Source of the DNA: Nocardia vinacea | Lineage (GTDB): Bacteria > Actinomycetota > Actinomycetes > Mycobacteriales > Mycobacteriaceae | Assembly (NCBI RefSeq): GCF_035920345.1 | Contig: NZ_CP109149.1 | Location: 6,262,001-6,326,000 of the forward strand | Length of the DNA stretch: 64,000 nucleotides | Direction of reading: 5' to 3' | In this document: positions 34,398 to 44,148 of the stretch, piece by piece | Numbering within the stretch: position 1 is the first letter of the stretch | How the letters are laid out: each line of letters opens with the position of its first letter | Program-made: the position numbers and the translations under genes | The notes under the pieces: model-generated | Databases searched by the model: none | Told to the model about the DNA's origin: nothing | What the model saw: only the letters and a program-made list of their open reading frames with translations

Positions 34398-35249
34398 TCA
34401 GGCGAGAGCGGCGCCGAAGACCTCGACGGCGGGGGTGGAGGGGCGGCCGAGCAGTTTCTGGAGGTCGCCGGAGTCCACATCGAGGATGCCGTCGCCGACT
34501 CCGGCGTCCGCATCCGCGAGCACCGCGGCGTAGTTGCCGGGCAGACCGGCCTGCTCGAGCGCCGCGCTGTAGTCCTCCTTGGACAGGTTCTCGTAGCGCA
34601 CCGGCTTGCCTGAGACCTGCGAAATCACCTGGGCGAGTTCGGCATAGGTGAGGCGCTCATCGCCGCCGAGCTCGTAGATCCGGCCCGCGTGGCCATCGGT
34701 GGTCAGCACCTTGGCAGCCGCCTCGGCATAGTCGGCGCGCGCGGCACCGGCGACGCGACCCGCACCCGCGGCGCCGTGCAGCACGCCGGACTCGACCGTG
34801 TGCCCGAGCGCGCCGAAGTAGTTCTCCCAGTACCAGCCGTTGCGCAGGAGAGTGTGCGGGACAGTCGATTCCGCGAGCACCTCCTCGGTGCCCCGGTGCT
34901 CCTGGGCCAGAATGAGCGGGTTCTCGGTGGCGCGCGGAATGCTGGTGTAGGCGAGCAGTTTCACGCCCGCACGCTCGGCGGCCCGAATTACGTTGGTGTG
35001 CTGGGCGACTCGCGCACCGAATTCGTTTCCGGAGACCAACAGCACCCGATCGACACCGGCCAAGGCGCGGTCGAGGGCTTCGGCGTCGTCATAGGAGGCC
35101 TCTCGGACCTCGACGCCCCGCTCGGCCAGATCAGCGACCTTCTGCGGATCACGCACGATCGCGACCACCGGCGTGGACCCCTCGCGCAACAGCGCCTCGA
35201 CAACGAGACGGCCCAACTGCCCACCGGCTCCGGTTACGGCGACGGTCAT
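34398..35249 (-). CDS. NAD(P)H-binding SDR-family oxidoreductase (QorB-like)
   Basis: A 283-residue atypical short-chain dehydrogenase of the NmrA/QorB group. It has the nucleotide motif VTGAGGQLGRLVVEALL, a central LLAYTSIPRA, and LLRNGWYWENY near the active site. QorB is an NADPH quinone oxidoreductase induced by redox stress. The HxlR regulator is divergent, with a shared inverted repeat between them. Together they form a standard quinone- or aldehyde-responsive pair. Confidence 0.88.
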   Translation of the reverse strand: MTVAVTGAGGQLGRLVVEALLREGSTPVVAIVRDPQKVADLAERGVEVREASYDDAEALDRALAGVDRVLLVSGNEFGARVAQHTNVIRAAERAGVKLLAYTSIPRATENPLILAQEHRGTEEVLAESTVPHTLLRNGWYWENYFGALGHTVESGVLHGAAGAGRVAGAARADYAEAAAKVLTTDGHAGRIYELGGDERLTYAELAQVISQVSGKPVRYENLSKEDYSAALEQAGLPGNYAAVLADADAGVGDGILDVDSGDLQKLLGRPSTPAVEVFGAALA

Positions 35250-35283
35250 GATTTACCTCCATGGGTCTGTACGTTTCATCAAG

Positions 35284-35298
35284 TACTAACTAATAGTA
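35284..35298. promoter_or_regulatory. HxlR operator
   Basis: Inverted repeat TACTA-ACTAA-TAGTA in the 100-base gap between the divergent oxidoreductase and HxlR genes. It resembles QorR/HxlR-type sites, which are AT-rich TAGTA repeats. Confidence 0.6.
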
Positions 35299-35349
35299 AG
35301 CACTATGCATTCCGTAGACACTTTGGTCAAGTTGGGTACCATTGATTCC

Positions 35350-35748
35350 ATGACCACTCAGCGCACGCCGTTGGTGGATACCGACGATCCGACGCTGGAA
35401 GCCGACGTATTCGCCCGGAACTGCACGTCACGACCGGTGCTCCAGAATGTGATCAGCCGCTGGGGCACCCTCGCCCTGGTCGCGCTGCGCGAGGGGCCGT
35501 ACCGGTTCAGCGCCCTGCGCCGCCGCGTCGACGGCGTCAGCGAGCGCATGCTCTCGCAGACCCTGCAAGCCCTGGAGCGCGACGGCATGGTCCATCGCGA
35601 GGTGCAGGAAACCATCCCGCCGCGAGTCGAATACACCCTCACCGAGCTCGGCGCCCTAGTCGCCGACCGCCTCGAAGACCTCATCCAGGTCGTCGAAACC
35701 AACATGCCCCGAGTCCTCGAAGCCCAAGCCGCCTACCACCGCGACTAA
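35350..35748 (+). CDS. HxlR-family regulator
   Basis: A 132-residue winged-helix protein. The signature ISRWGTLALVALREGPYRFS is followed by SERMLSQTLQALERDGMV and a wing RVEYTLTELG. One cysteine (NCTSRPVLQ) lies where HxlR redox sensors such as QorR and YodB have their key Cys, so thiol sensing is plausible. The ATG at 35350 is preferred over an upstream ATG at 35305. Confidence 0.88.
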   Translation: MTTQRTPLVDTDDPTLEADVFARNCTSRPVLQNVISRWGTLALVALREGPYRFSALRRRVDGVSERMLSQTLQALERDGMVHREVQETIPPRVEYTLTELGALVADRLEDLIQVVETNMPRVLEAQAAYHRD

Positions 35749-35899
35749 CCCGGATCGGTCGGCGGATGCGCGCCCATCGGCGAGCACCTCGTCCAGGGCC
35801 ATGTACTAGTGGCGTTGGTCTCGGCCGGTGCCGCAACCATTACATGGTGATCAACTGACCAGCGGGAAGGTCGGGGGCTTGTGGTGGGTTGGTGTGGGT

Positions 35900-36316
35900 A
35901 TGGAAATTTCCTCGGCTGTCGATTTCGCGCGGACCACAAAGCGGTCCGTGCTCACCACGATCCGGCGCAATGGTCGCCCACAGCTGTCCAATGTGCTGCA
36001 TGTGGTGGGTGACGACGGGATCATCCGCATCTCCATCACCGCCGACCGGGCCAAGTACCACAATCTGGTGCGCGATCCGTGGGCCGCAATCCACGTCACC
36101 CGCGACGACTTCTTCGCCTACGCAGTCATCGAGGGCACCGTCGATCTCACACCCGTCGCCGCCGACCCCAACGACTCCAGTGTCGACGAACTGGTCGCCT
36201 ACTACCGAGCGGGCTCAGGCGAGCACCCCGACTGGGACGAATACCGCAAGGCAATGGTCACCGACCGACGCGCCCTCGTTCGCCTGACGCCCACCCACGC
36301 CTACGGCATGCTCTGA
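35900..36316 (+). CDS. PPOX-class F420-dependent oxidoreductase (Rv1155-like)
   Basis: A 138-residue split-barrel flavin/deazaflavin protein. It starts EISSAVDFARTTKRSVLTTI, with the cofactor-phosphate segment RRNGRPQLSNVLHV. It continues with AKYHNLVRDPWAAIHVT and ends in VRLTPTHAYGM. Family members in Nocardia and mycobacteria bind F420 and reduce diverse substrates. No obvious partner gene is present. Confidence 0.85.
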   Translation: MEISSAVDFARTTKRSVLTTIRRNGRPQLSNVLHVVGDDGIIRISITADRAKYHNLVRDPWAAIHVTRDDFFAYAVIEGTVDLTPVAADPNDSSVDELVAYYRAGSGEHPDWDEYRKAMVTDRRALVRLTPTHAYGML

Positions 36317-36322
36317 CGATTC

Positions 36323-37024
36323 TCAGTGCTTCAGAAGCTCCGACACCGTGACGAATTGGTAACCGGCGGAACGCAGTTCGCTGACTACGCGCGGAATGGC
36401 GGCAAGGGATTCATTCCACTGGCCCATGACGTGCATCAGGACGATGGAGCCGGGCCGCACCTTGGAGACGGTTTCGGCGACGATGGCATCGGTACTCGCT
36501 TGCTTGCCCGAGTCGGGTTCCACATCCCAGGTGATCGTCGTGCGGTCGTGGTCGGAGAGGTACTTCGGTAGCGCCCAGAGCTTCTTGCCGTAGGGCGGGC
36601 GGAAAGTGACCGGACCCTGGTAACCGGTTTTCGCGATTTCCGCGTCGGTTCGCTCGATCTCGTCGCGGACGGTATCGCCGGAGACGAGCACCATGCGGCG
36701 ATGGTCGTAGGTGTGATTGCCGATTTCGTGACCGGCCTGCGCCATGGCCCTGCCGTATTCGGGATGCGCGGCCAGATCACGACCGATGAGATAGAAAGTA
36801 GCCGGAATCCCCGCTTCGGCAAGGACTTTCAACACTTCGGGCGCTTTGTCCGTCGGCCCGTCGTCCAGGGTCAATGCGACCACCTTGTCGGTGGTTTCGA
36901 CTCGGTTCACGAGCCGCCCCGCCAGTTGGAAGGTGCGCGAGTTCATCAGGTAGTAGCCGCCGACCGTCAGCGCCAACACCACCACGAGCACCAGCGCACT
37001 ACCGATCAACCATTTACGTCGCAT
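36323..37024 (-). CDS. membrane-anchored polysaccharide deacetylase (NodB domain)
   Basis: A 233-residue protein. One N-terminal signal anchor (WLIGSALVLVVVLALTVGGYY) is followed by a NodB domain. The metal and catalytic motifs are VALTLDDGPT (Asp-Asp), GHEIGNHTYDH (His-x3-His), TFRPPYGKK and a late VLMHVMG histidine. It acts outside the membrane and removes acetyl groups from peptidoglycan or another N-acetylated glycan. The stop is seven bases from the converging F420 gene. Confidence 0.88.
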   Translation of the reverse strand: MRRKWLIGSALVLVVVLALTVGGYYLMNSRTFQLAGRLVNRVETTDKVVALTLDDGPTDKAPEVLKVLAEAGIPATFYLIGRDLAAHPEYGRAMAQAGHEIGNHTYDHRRMVLVSGDTVRDEIERTDAEIAKTGYQGPVTFRPPYGKKLWALPKYLSDHDRTTITWDVEPDSGKQASTDAIVAETVSKVRPGSIVLMHVMGQWNESLAAIPRVVSELRSAGYQFVTVSELLKH

Positions 37025-37093
37025 CGTTCAGCTCCAATGAAAAACGGTGGCGCCCGGACCTTTCGACCCGAACACCACCGTCTTCGACAGGGA

Positions 37094-38494
37094 TCAGAAG
37101 TTGATCATGTGGCCCGCGAGGCCGTGGAACGCTTCCTGCAGGGCTTCGCTCAACGTCGGGTGAGTGTGGACGTTGCGGGTCAGCTCATTGACGGTCAGGT
37201 CCCACTTCTGGGCCAGGGTCAGCTCCGGCAGCAGTTCGGAGACATCCGGACCGATGAGGTGGCCGCCGAGGAGTTCACCGTACTTGGCGTCGGCGACCAG
37301 CTTGACGAAGCCGGTCGGATCGCCGAGACCGTGCGCCTTGCCGTTGGCGGTGAACGGGAAGGTGGCGACCTTCACGTCGTAACCCTCGTCGCGGGCCTGC
37401 TGCTCGGTGAGGCCGAAGCTGGCGACCTGCGGCTGGCAGAAGGTGGCGCGCGGCATCATCCGGTAGTCACCGAGGGTGACCGTGGGCGCACCGGCGATGG
37501 TCTCCGCGGCGACGACGCCCTGGGCCTCCGCGACGTGGGCGAGCTGCAGCTTCCCGGTCACGTCACCGATGGCGTAGATGTGCGGCACGTTGGTGCGCAT
37601 GTTGTCGTCGATGGCGATGGCGCCGCGCTCGAGCGCAATACCGGTGCTCTCCAGGCCGTAGCCCTCGACCCGGGGCGCGAAGCCGACGGCCTGCAGCACC
37701 TTGTCGACGGTGACCGTCTCCAAGTTGCCGGTCTTGTTGTCCTTGATCGACACGGTGACCTTGGAACCGTCGTCGTCGATCGACTGCACGGCCGCACCGG
37801 TGGTGATGGTGATGCCGAGCTTCTTGTACTGCTTGGTGATCTCCTTGGAGACGTCGGCGTCCTCGTTCGGCAGCGCACGGTCCAAGAACTCCACGATGCG
37901 CACGTCGACGCCGTAGTTCTTCAGGACGTAGCCGAACTCCATGCCGATCGCGCCGGCGCCGACGATCAGGATCGAGCCGGGCAGGTCGCGGGTGAGGATC
38001 TGCTCCTCGTAGGTCACCACATTCGCGCTGAGCGAGGTGCCCGGCAGCAGCTTGGTGACGGTGCCCGCGGCGATGATGACATTGCTGAAGGTGATCGTCT
38101 CGGTGCCGCCGCTGGACAGGGCGACCGAGAGGGTGTTCGCGTCGGTGAAGGTGCCCTTGCCGTCGAACTCGTCGATCTTGTTCTTCTTCATCAGGAAGTG
38201 GACGCCCTTGACCCGCCCGTCGGCGACCTTGCGGCTGCGGTCGAACGCGACGCCGAAGTCGAAGCTCACGTCGCCGGAGATGCCGAAGGTCTTGGCTTCC
38301 TTGGTGAAGATATGCGCGAGTTCCGCGTTGCGCAGCAGCGCCTTGGAAGGGATGCAGCCCACATTGAGGCAGACACCACCCCAATACTTCTGCTCGACGA
38401 TCGCGGTACGGAGGCCAAGTTGTGCCGCACGGATGGCGGCGACATAACCGCCAGGACCGGCACCGAGAACGACAACGTCGTAATGGGAAGTCAC
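37094..38494 (-). CDS. lpdC: dihydrolipoyl dehydrogenase (E3)
   Basis: A 466-residue FAD/NAD enzyme. It starts from GTG with [20 protein letters not shown]. The redox disulfide is in [16 protein letters not shown], the NAD fold in [17 protein letters not shown], and the catalytic His-Glu in [15 protein letters not shown]. It matches LpdC (Rv0462), the E3 of pyruvate dehydrogenase, branched-chain ketoacid dehydrogenase and the peroxynitrite reductase complex in mycobacteria. Confidence 0.96.
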   Translation of the reverse strand: MTSHYDVVVLGAGPGGYVAAIRAAQLGLRTAIVEQKYWGGVCLNVGCIPSKALLRNAELAHIFTKEAKTFGISGDVSFDFGVAFDRSRKVADGRVKGVHFLMKKNKIDEFDGKGTFTDANTLSVALSSGGTETITFSNVIIAAGTVTKLLPGTSLSANVVTYEEQILTRDLPGSILIVGAGAIGMEFGYVLKNYGVDVRIVEFLDRALPNEDADVSKEITKQYKKLGITITTGAAVQSIDDDGSKVTVSIKDNKTGNLETVTVDKVLQAVGFAPRVEGYGLESTGIALERGAIAIDDNMRTNVPHIYAIGDVTGKLQLAHVAEAQGVVAAETIAGAPTVTLGDYRMMPRATFCQPQVASFGLTEQQARDEGYDVKVATFPFTANGKAHGLGDPTGFVKLVADAKYGELLGGHLIGPDVSELLPELTLAQKWDLTVNELTRNVHTHPTLSEALQEAFHGLAGHMINF

Positions 38495-38689
38495 GCCGTC
38501 GAGCCTAACTCTGTCGAGCAAACTTCACCCACCCGTCCCCCACCAAGGTTGGATGCGCCTGGTCAACGCCTCGGATGCCCGGGGCCTGGCGATTCCCGGC
38601 TCGGCCGCAGATCACTACGGCTCGCGACGCCCGGTTCACAGTGCCGATCGCGGTCGAGAACAAAATGAACGGATTGTGGGTGCCCCGGA

Positions 38690-39673
38690 TCAGTCGCGCC
38701 AGACCTGCTGGGCGACCCGAGCGAAGTTGCCACCGAACACCGCCGCCCGGTCCCCGGCACTGAAACCACGACCGGCAAGCTCGGCATCCAGTCCGGGCAG
38801 CTCGTTCAGTCCGAGCAGATCTTCCGGCGGCACCCATTGCAGCGGCCCCCACTTGGTATACGCGTCGGAAAACGCCCCCGGATCCTGCGTGAGCATGTCA
38901 TTGAAATCCTCGGCATCGAAGGAGTAGTCGGATCCGATGCCGATATGTTCGATCCCGACGAGCTCCGCACCGTATTCGATATGCGCGGCCATTGCCGCGA
39001 CCCGCTCGGCCCGGCCATCGATCGCATTCTGACCAAGGAAGATTCCCACTCCATTGACACCTATAACCCCGCCGGTCCGGGCACAAGCCAGCGCCTGTTC
39101 ATCGGTGATATTGCGCGGATGCGCCCACAGTGCGGCGAAATTGGAATGGCTGTAGATCATCGGAGCCCCGGTGCATTCGGCGAGGTCCAGTCCGGTGCGG
39201 CGGGAGCAGTGCGAACCGTCGACGAATATGCCGACCTCGTTCTGTTTGCGCACCAGATCTCGGCCGTAGGCGGTGAGTCCGGTGTCGTCGGGATCCAGAC
39301 AGCCGCAACCGGCCGCATTGGCGTGGTTGTAGGTCGGCAGCATTGAGCGAACGCCCAGTTCGTAGAACATCTCGAGGTTATCCGGATCACCGCCCAGCGG
39401 CCCCGAATCCTCCAGGTCGAAAGCCAGCGAAATGGTATCGGCGGCACGGATATCGGCGAACCGCTCGACCAGCCGGAACCGACCGTCGCCCAGCGCGTCC
39501 CGGCGGAACTTGTGCAGCAGCGCGAGCGAATCCTCGGTCGACTGGCGCGAATACCCGACGTTCACCGATAAATACGACCCGAGCGGATAGCGCGCCAGAT
39601 CGGCGATCCGAGCGGAATGCAGTAATGGCAGGCAGCAGTGCTGCTCCCAGAGAAACTGTGGCAAACCGGCCAC
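38690..39673 (-). CDS. M19-family membrane dipeptidase
   Basis: A 327-residue metallopeptidase-like protein of the renal dipeptidase family. The metal glutamate region reads FDLEDSGPLGGD, and the later His/Asp sites are in DGSHCSRRTGLD, IYSHSNFAALW and IGIGSDYSFDAEDF. The N-terminal HxD of classical members is replaced here by WEQHCCLP, as in one actinobacterial subfamily. No signal peptide is evident, so it is probably cytoplasmic. It cleaves small dipeptides or D-amino-acid-containing substrates. Confidence 0.85.
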   Translation of the reverse strand: MAGLPQFLWEQHCCLPLLHSARIADLARYPLGSYLSVNVGYSRQSTEDSLALLHKFRRDALGDGRFRLVERFADIRAADTISLAFDLEDSGPLGGDPDNLEMFYELGVRSMLPTYNHANAAGCGCLDPDDTGLTAYGRDLVRKQNEVGIFVDGSHCSRRTGLDLAECTGAPMIYSHSNFAALWAHPRNITDEQALACARTGGVIGVNGVGIFLGQNAIDGRAERVAAMAAHIEYGAELVGIEHIGIGSDYSFDAEDFNDMLTQDPGAFSDAYTKWGPLQWVPPEDLLGLNELPGLDAELAGRGFSAGDRAAVFGGNFARVAQQVWRD

Positions 39674-39833
39674 CTTCCACCTCGGTTCGGTATCGGAGCA
39701 GCGATCCTACTGATCCGACCGGTACGTATGTCACTCCTTGAATCGATGTCGAGCAACCGGTAACAGGCCGCCCGAATTGCCCGATTCATCGAGTGATATC
39801 TCACCTTTAAAGCCTCTCGGCAACAATGTGGAC

Positions 39834-41885
39834 ATGACGGGCGTTGAGCAAACTGTGACCGATCCCTACCTGTGGCTCGAAGAAGTAACCGATGAGCGGG
39901 CCCTCGACTTCGCCCGCGCGCACAACGAGGTGGTTGTCGAGCGTTTCGCCAGCTCCGGTCGGTTCACCGAGCTCGAGCGCCGCATCCTGGACATGCTCGA
40001 CACCGACACCAAGATCGCCTACCCAGGTCGGCGCGGCCGCTGGCTCTACAACTTCTGGCGCGATGCCGAACATCCGCGCGGGCTGTGGCGGCGCACCACC
40101 TTCGCCGAATACGCCAAGGAAGCGCCGGAGTGGGATGTGCTGATCGACCTGGACGCACTCGGCACCACCGAGGGCGAGAACTGGGTGTGGGGTGGCGCCG
40201 CGGTGCTGCGGCCGGAACAGTCGCGTGCGCTCATCAGCCTGTCCCGCGGCGGCGCGGATGCCAAGGTCGTGCGCGAATTCGATATCGAAACAAGGGAATT
40301 CATCGAGCCGACCGACGGCGGTTACTTCCTGCCCGAGGCGAAATCCGAGATCCGCTGGATTGATATCGACTCGGTCTATGCCGGCACCGATTTCGGGCCG
40401 GGTGCGCTCACCGATTCCGGCTATCCGCGAATCGCCAAGCGCTGGCGGCGCGGCACCCCCCTCACCGAGGCCGAAACGGTATTCGAGGGCGAGGCGGGCG
40501 ATGTCGCGGTCTCGGCCGGGTACGACCGGACACCCGGCTATGAACGGCATTTCGTCGGTCGTGCCACCGACTTCTTCAACGAAGAGGTGTACCTGCTCGA
40601 AAGCGACGGCAGTCTGCGGCATCTCGATGTACCGACCGACGCCAGCGAGTCCTGGTACAAGGATTGGTTCCTGGTCCGACTGAAGTCGCCGTGGGAAATC
40701 GGTGACAAGACCTACCCGGCCGGCGCACTGCTGGCCATGGACTTCGAGAAATTCCTTTCCGGCGCACGGGAGTTCGAGGTGATCTTCACCCCGGACGAGC
40801 ACACTTCATTGCACGGCTACGGCTGGACCGAGAACCATCTGCTGCTGATCACCCTCGAGGATGTGCAGACCAAGCTCTACGTCCTCACGCCGGGTCCGGA
40901 CGGCTGGCACAGGGAGCCGCTCGCCGACACCCCGCCGATGGCGACCACCAGCGTGATGAATCTCGACCCGCTCGAGGGCGGCGACGAATTCATGCTGACC
41001 ACAAGCGGATTCACCACTCCCGCCACCCTGCTCGCAAGTGCGGTCGGCGGCCGGTCCGAACAACTCAAACAGGAACCCGGCTTCTTCGACGCCGAGGGCA
41101 TCGAGACCGAGCAGTTCTTCGCGCGCTCCGATGACGGAACCGTGGTGCCGTATTTCGTGATCCGCCACCGCGATCGCAAGGACACCCCCGGCCCGACGGT
41201 GATGTCCGGCTACGGTGGCTTCGAGGTATCACGCACCCCCGCCTACAGCGGCGCCTCCGGTATGGGCTGGCTGGAACGCGGCGGCACCTGGGTGATGACC
41301 AATATCCGCGGCGGCGGCGAATACGGCCCGCAGTGGCACACCTCGGTGCAGAAGGCCAACCGGCACAAGGTCTATGAGGACTTCTCCTCGATCGCCAAGG
41401 ATCTGGTGGCCCGCGGCATCAGCACGCATGAACAACTGGGCGCGGTCGGCGGTAGCAACGGCGGCCTGCTCATGGGTGTCATGCTGACCCGCTATCCGGA
41501 ACTGTTCGGCGCCATCGTCTGCCAGGTCCCGTTGCTCGATATGCAGCGGTATCACCTGCTGCTGGCCGGTGCGTCGTGGGTGGCCGAATACGGCGATCCG
41601 GACAAGCCCGAGGAGTGGGAGTACATCAGCAAGTACTCGCCCTACCAGAACGTCCGCGCCGACGCGTCCTACCCGCCGATCCTGCTGACCACCTCCACCC
41701 GCGACGACCGGGTCCACCCTGGCCATGCCCGCAAGATGGCTGCGCTGCTGGAGGAACAGGGCCACACGGTCTGGTACCACGAGAACATCGAGGGCGGCCA
41801 CGGCGGTGCGGCCGACAACAAGCAGTCGGCATTCCAGGCCGGACTCATCTACGAGTTCTTCACCCAGATGTTGATGGAACGGTAA
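39834..41885 (+). CDS. prolyl oligopeptidase-family serine peptidase
   Basis: A 683-residue peptidase of the S9A group. The N-terminal DPYLWLEEVTDERALDFARA leads into a beta-propeller (about residues 60-390), followed by the alpha/beta hydrolase domain. The triad is visible as Ser541 in GGSNGGLLMG, Asp in TSTRDDRVHPGHA and His in IEGGHGGAAD. It cleaves after proline in short peptides. The ATG at 39834 is chosen since the family starts just before this motif. No signal peptide is present. It ends at a strong terminator. Confidence 0.92.
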   Translation: MTGVEQTVTDPYLWLEEVTDERALDFARAHNEVVVERFASSGRFTELERRILDMLDTDTKIAYPGRRGRWLYNFWRDAEHPRGLWRRTTFAEYAKEAPEWDVLIDLDALGTTEGENWVWGGAAVLRPEQSRALISLSRGGADAKVVREFDIETREFIEPTDGGYFLPEAKSEIRWIDIDSVYAGTDFGPGALTDSGYPRIAKRWRRGTPLTEAETVFEGEAGDVAVSAGYDRTPGYERHFVGRATDFFNEEVYLLESDGSLRHLDVPTDASESWYKDWFLVRLKSPWEIGDKTYPAGALLAMDFEKFLSGAREFEVIFTPDEHTSLHGYGWTENHLLLITLEDVQTKLYVLTPGPDGWHREPLADTPPMATTSVMNLDPLEGGDEFMLTTSGFTTPATLLASAVGGRSEQLKQEPGFFDAEGIETEQFFARSDDGTVVPYFVIRHRDRKDTPGPTVMSGYGGFEVSRTPAYSGASGMGWLERGGTWVMTNIRGGGEYGPQWHTSVQKANRHKVYEDFSSIAKDLVARGISTHEQLGAVGGSNGGLLMGVMLTRYPELFGAIVCQVPLLDMQRYHLLLAGASWVAEYGDPDKPEEWEYISKYSPYQNVRADASYPPILLTTSTRDDRVHPGHARKMAALLEEQGHTVWYHENIEGGHGGAADNKQSAFQAGLIYEFFTQMLMER

Positions 41886-41898
41886 TCACGTCCGACCA

Positions 41899-41930
41899 GC
41901 CCGGTGCATCCTGCACCGGGCCGACTTTTT
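41899..41930 (+). terminator. rho-independent terminator
   Basis: A 10-bp stem (GCCCGGTGCA with its complement) closes a three-base loop and is followed by CTTTTT at 41925-41930. It lies 14 bases after the peptidase stop. Confidence 0.88.
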
Positions 41931-41938
41931 GCGGTGTG

Positions 41939-41969
41939 TCTACGCTGTAGACTCGATCTACGTTGTAGA
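41939..41969. promoter_or_regulatory. tandem TetR operators before the hydrolase-TetR operon
   Basis: TCTAC-GCT-GTAGA at 41939-41951 and TCTAC-GTT-GTAGA at 41957-41969, both perfect in the arms, with centres 18 bp apart. They end 12 bases before the hydrolase start. Confidence 0.75.
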
Positions 41970-41981
41970 CAAGGAGCTGTA

Positions 41982-42884
41982 GTGGCCGAAACCGTCGTAC
42001 GCATCGTCGAAACCGCCGGCGCGCGATTGCATACCGAAGCGGCCGGAACCGGGCCGGACCTGGTCCTCATTTCCGGAGGCGGCGGTGATGCCGGAATGTA
42101 CGAAGCTGTCGTGCCGCTGCTGGCCGACAGCTTCCGTGTGATCACCTTCGACCGGCGCGGCAATTCGCGCAGCCCGCTCACCGAGCCACGCGCCGCGATC
42201 GATGTCGCGACGCAGGCCGCGGATGTCATCGCGGTCCTCGACGCCTACGCGATCGAGCGCGCCCACATCTTCGGCAGCAGCGGTGCCGCAATCATCACGC
42301 TCGAACTGCTTGCCGCATCTGAAGATCGGCTCATCGATGCGATCGTGCACGAACCGCCGCTGGTCCAACTGCTGCCCGTCGAAAGCCCTGCGCGGCAGGA
42401 GATCGCCGACATAGGCGCACTCGCCGTTGCCAAGAGTCCGATGCGGGCGTTCGCGGCATTCGGTGTTCTGACCATGCCGAATGTGCCATGGATCCTCCGG
42501 TCGAGTCCGGGACAAACTCTGCTGGCCGGCGCAAGTCGCGTATCGCTCGCGATCGGAGCCGCACTCCGCCGGATCACCCGAACTCAGCCCTCGACCATGA
42601 CCCGCCAACTGAACAATGCCGACCTGCTGCTGCGCCGCGAACTGCCCGCCTTCTGCTTCGACTACCACCCGGACCTGGCCGCCCTCCGGAAGGTCGAGGT
42701 GCCGTGGCGGCTCGCGACCGGACGCGAGAGCGTCGGCAAGCCGTACTACGTTGCCGCGCATGCGCTGGCCGACGAACTCGGCCGGGACTGTGTGGAATTC
42801 CCTGGCGGACATGTGCCCTACCAGTTGCAGCCGGAGCAGTTCGTCGCCCGACTGGTGGCGCTGTTCGACGAGATGAGCGCATGA
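41982..42884 (+). CDS. alpha/beta hydrolase
   Basis: A 300-residue protein. The oxyanion region is LVLISGGGGDAGMY, then RVITFDRRGNSRS, and the nucleophile elbow HIFGSSGAAI (Ser at the centre). The C-terminal histidine is in VEFPGGHVPYQ. The GTG at 41982 has GGAG six bases upstream. It is co-transcribed with the TetR that follows (ATGA overlap), so the hydrolase likely deals with the compound that the TetR senses. Confidence 0.85.
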   Translation: MAETVVRIVETAGARLHTEAAGTGPDLVLISGGGGDAGMYEAVVPLLADSFRVITFDRRGNSRSPLTEPRAAIDVATQAADVIAVLDAYAIERAHIFGSSGAAIITLELLAASEDRLIDAIVHEPPLVQLLPVESPARQEIADIGALAVAKSPMRAFAAFGVLTMPNVPWILRSSPGQTLLAGASRVSLAIGAALRRITRTQPSTMTRQLNNADLLLRRELPAFCFDYHPDLAALRKVEVPWRLATGRESVGKPYYVAAHALADELGRDCVEFPGGHVPYQLQPEQFVARLVALFDEMSA

Positions 42885-43525
42885 ACAAGCCGAAGCCGAC
42901 CACCCGGATCGCATTGAATCGCGACTATATCGCCGCGACAGCGCTGACCGTCATCGATACGGCGGGGCTGGACGGCTTCACCATGCGGAAATTGGGTGCG
43001 GCACTCGGGGCGGACCCGATGGCGGCCTACCGGCACTTCACCGATCAGCAGGACCTGTTCGACGGCATCGCCGAGGTAATGTTCGACGAACTCGAAATGG
43101 AAACCCTTCCGTGGCAGGAAGATTGGCCGGGCTTGATGAGCGCCTACGCACATCGCTTACGTTCCACTCTGCGCCGACACCCGAATGCCGTGCCGATCTT
43201 CGCAACACGACCGGTCCGCAGCGGCGCGGCGATCGAAACCGGAAACTGGATGCTCGAACGTCTACAAGGCGTCGGCTTTACCGCCGCGGTAGCCCTGCAG
43301 TTCGCCCGATGCCTACGCGAATACGTAGTCGGACACATCCTCAGCCACACAGTCGCCGCCGTAGCAGCCCAGCGCAGCCGCAAGCCCACCCCGAACGCCC
43401 CCGACTACAACACCCTCGCCGCAGCTGCCGACGCCACCGCCGACACCGACCACTTCGATATCGGCCTCACGGCGATGCTCGACGGCTTCAGCAGGCACCT
43501 CGGCGAGATCGCCGACCACACTTAG
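42881..43525 (+). CDS. TetR-family regulator (TetR_C_1 type)
   Basis: A 214-residue protein. The helix-turn-helix is in FTMRKLGAALGADPMAAYRH, within residues 15-60. The ATG overlaps the hydrolase stop. It presumably binds the two TCTAC inverted repeats upstream of the operon and so controls its own synthesis and that of the hydrolase. It is similar in type to the regulator at 32958. Confidence 0.85.
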   Translation: MNKPKPTTRIALNRDYIAATALTVIDTAGLDGFTMRKLGAALGADPMAAYRHFTDQQDLFDGIAEVMFDELEMETLPWQEDWPGLMSAYAHRLRSTLRRHPNAVPIFATRPVRSGAAIETGNWMLERLQGVGFTAAVALQFARCLREYVVGHILSHTVAAVAAQRSRKPTPNAPDYNTLAAAADATADTDHFDIGLTAMLDGFSRHLGEIADHT

Positions 43526-43675
43526 CACCTCTCGACGGGGCCGCAGCCAATCCGCGCTTCGGCAGCAGGCTCTCGAACTTGCTGTCCACCGAGTGCAGGG
43601 TCTCCTGCTGCGGGCTGGTCACTGCTGACGTTGGTGGGTCCGAACGACAGGATTTGGTCGTTGTTCCAGCCGCGC

Positions 43676-44107
43676 CTAGGAATTGCCGTTGGTGGGAGCC
43701 AGGATGACCACCGGGATCTGCCAGGACACCTTGGCCTGGAAGTCGGCGAGGAATGGCGCATCCACCAGCTTGCGGTCCCAAAGTTGTTGCCGCTCGCCGC
43801 CTTCCGCGAAAGATGCGACTACCGGCCAGGACTCGGTGCCGACCTCGACGACAGCGTCGGGATGCGCCGCCAGATTGTGGTACCACCCCGGACGATTCGG
43901 CCGTCCGCCGTTTGCGGCGTAGACCACTACCCGGTCACCGTCGCGCTGATATGCCAGTGGCCAGGTTCGGGATTCGCCTGTGCGGGCGCCGGTGGTGGTC
44001 AGCAGTAGCAGCGGTATGTTCGCGAACTGCCCGCCGACCTTCCCCGCATTGGCGCGGAATTCCGCGATGACATCCAGATGTAGTTGCCGCCGTTGCTCAT
44101 TCGACAC
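43676..44107 (-). CDS. deazaflavin (F420)-dependent nitroreductase-family protein
   Basis: A 143-residue split-barrel protein of the DDN family. The cofactor motif reads IPLLLLTTTGARTGESRTWP, then DRVVVYAANGGRPNRPGWY and HNLAAHPDAVVEVG. Family members in mycobacteria activate nitroimidazoles or reduce quinones with F420H2. The GTG at 44107 gives the usual short N-terminus; the frame continues upstream without conservation. Confidence 0.88.
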   Translation of the reverse strand: MSNEQRRQLHLDVIAEFRANAGKVGGQFANIPLLLLTTTGARTGESRTWPLAYQRDGDRVVVYAANGGRPNRPGWYHNLAAHPDAVVEVGTESWPVVASFAEGGERQQLWDRKLVDAPFLADFQAKVSWQIPVVILAPTNGNS

Positions 44108-44148
44108 GAGCACCAGCCTATGACGGCTTGCCGGAACATGTACGCCGA

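Noticed and set aside
36701..38668. Long open frame (655 codons) on the plus strand opposite the polysaccharide deacetylase and lpdC
   Set aside because: It is antisense to two genes with clear catalytic motifs, and its translation is Arg/Gly/His-rich with no family resemblance. This is typical of shadow frames in high-GC DNA.
43540..43675. Protein-like minus-strand stretch (QQETLHSVDSKFESLLPKRG) after the nitroreductase gene
   Set aside because: There is no start with a ribosome site, no family resemblance and no conservation that could be judged.
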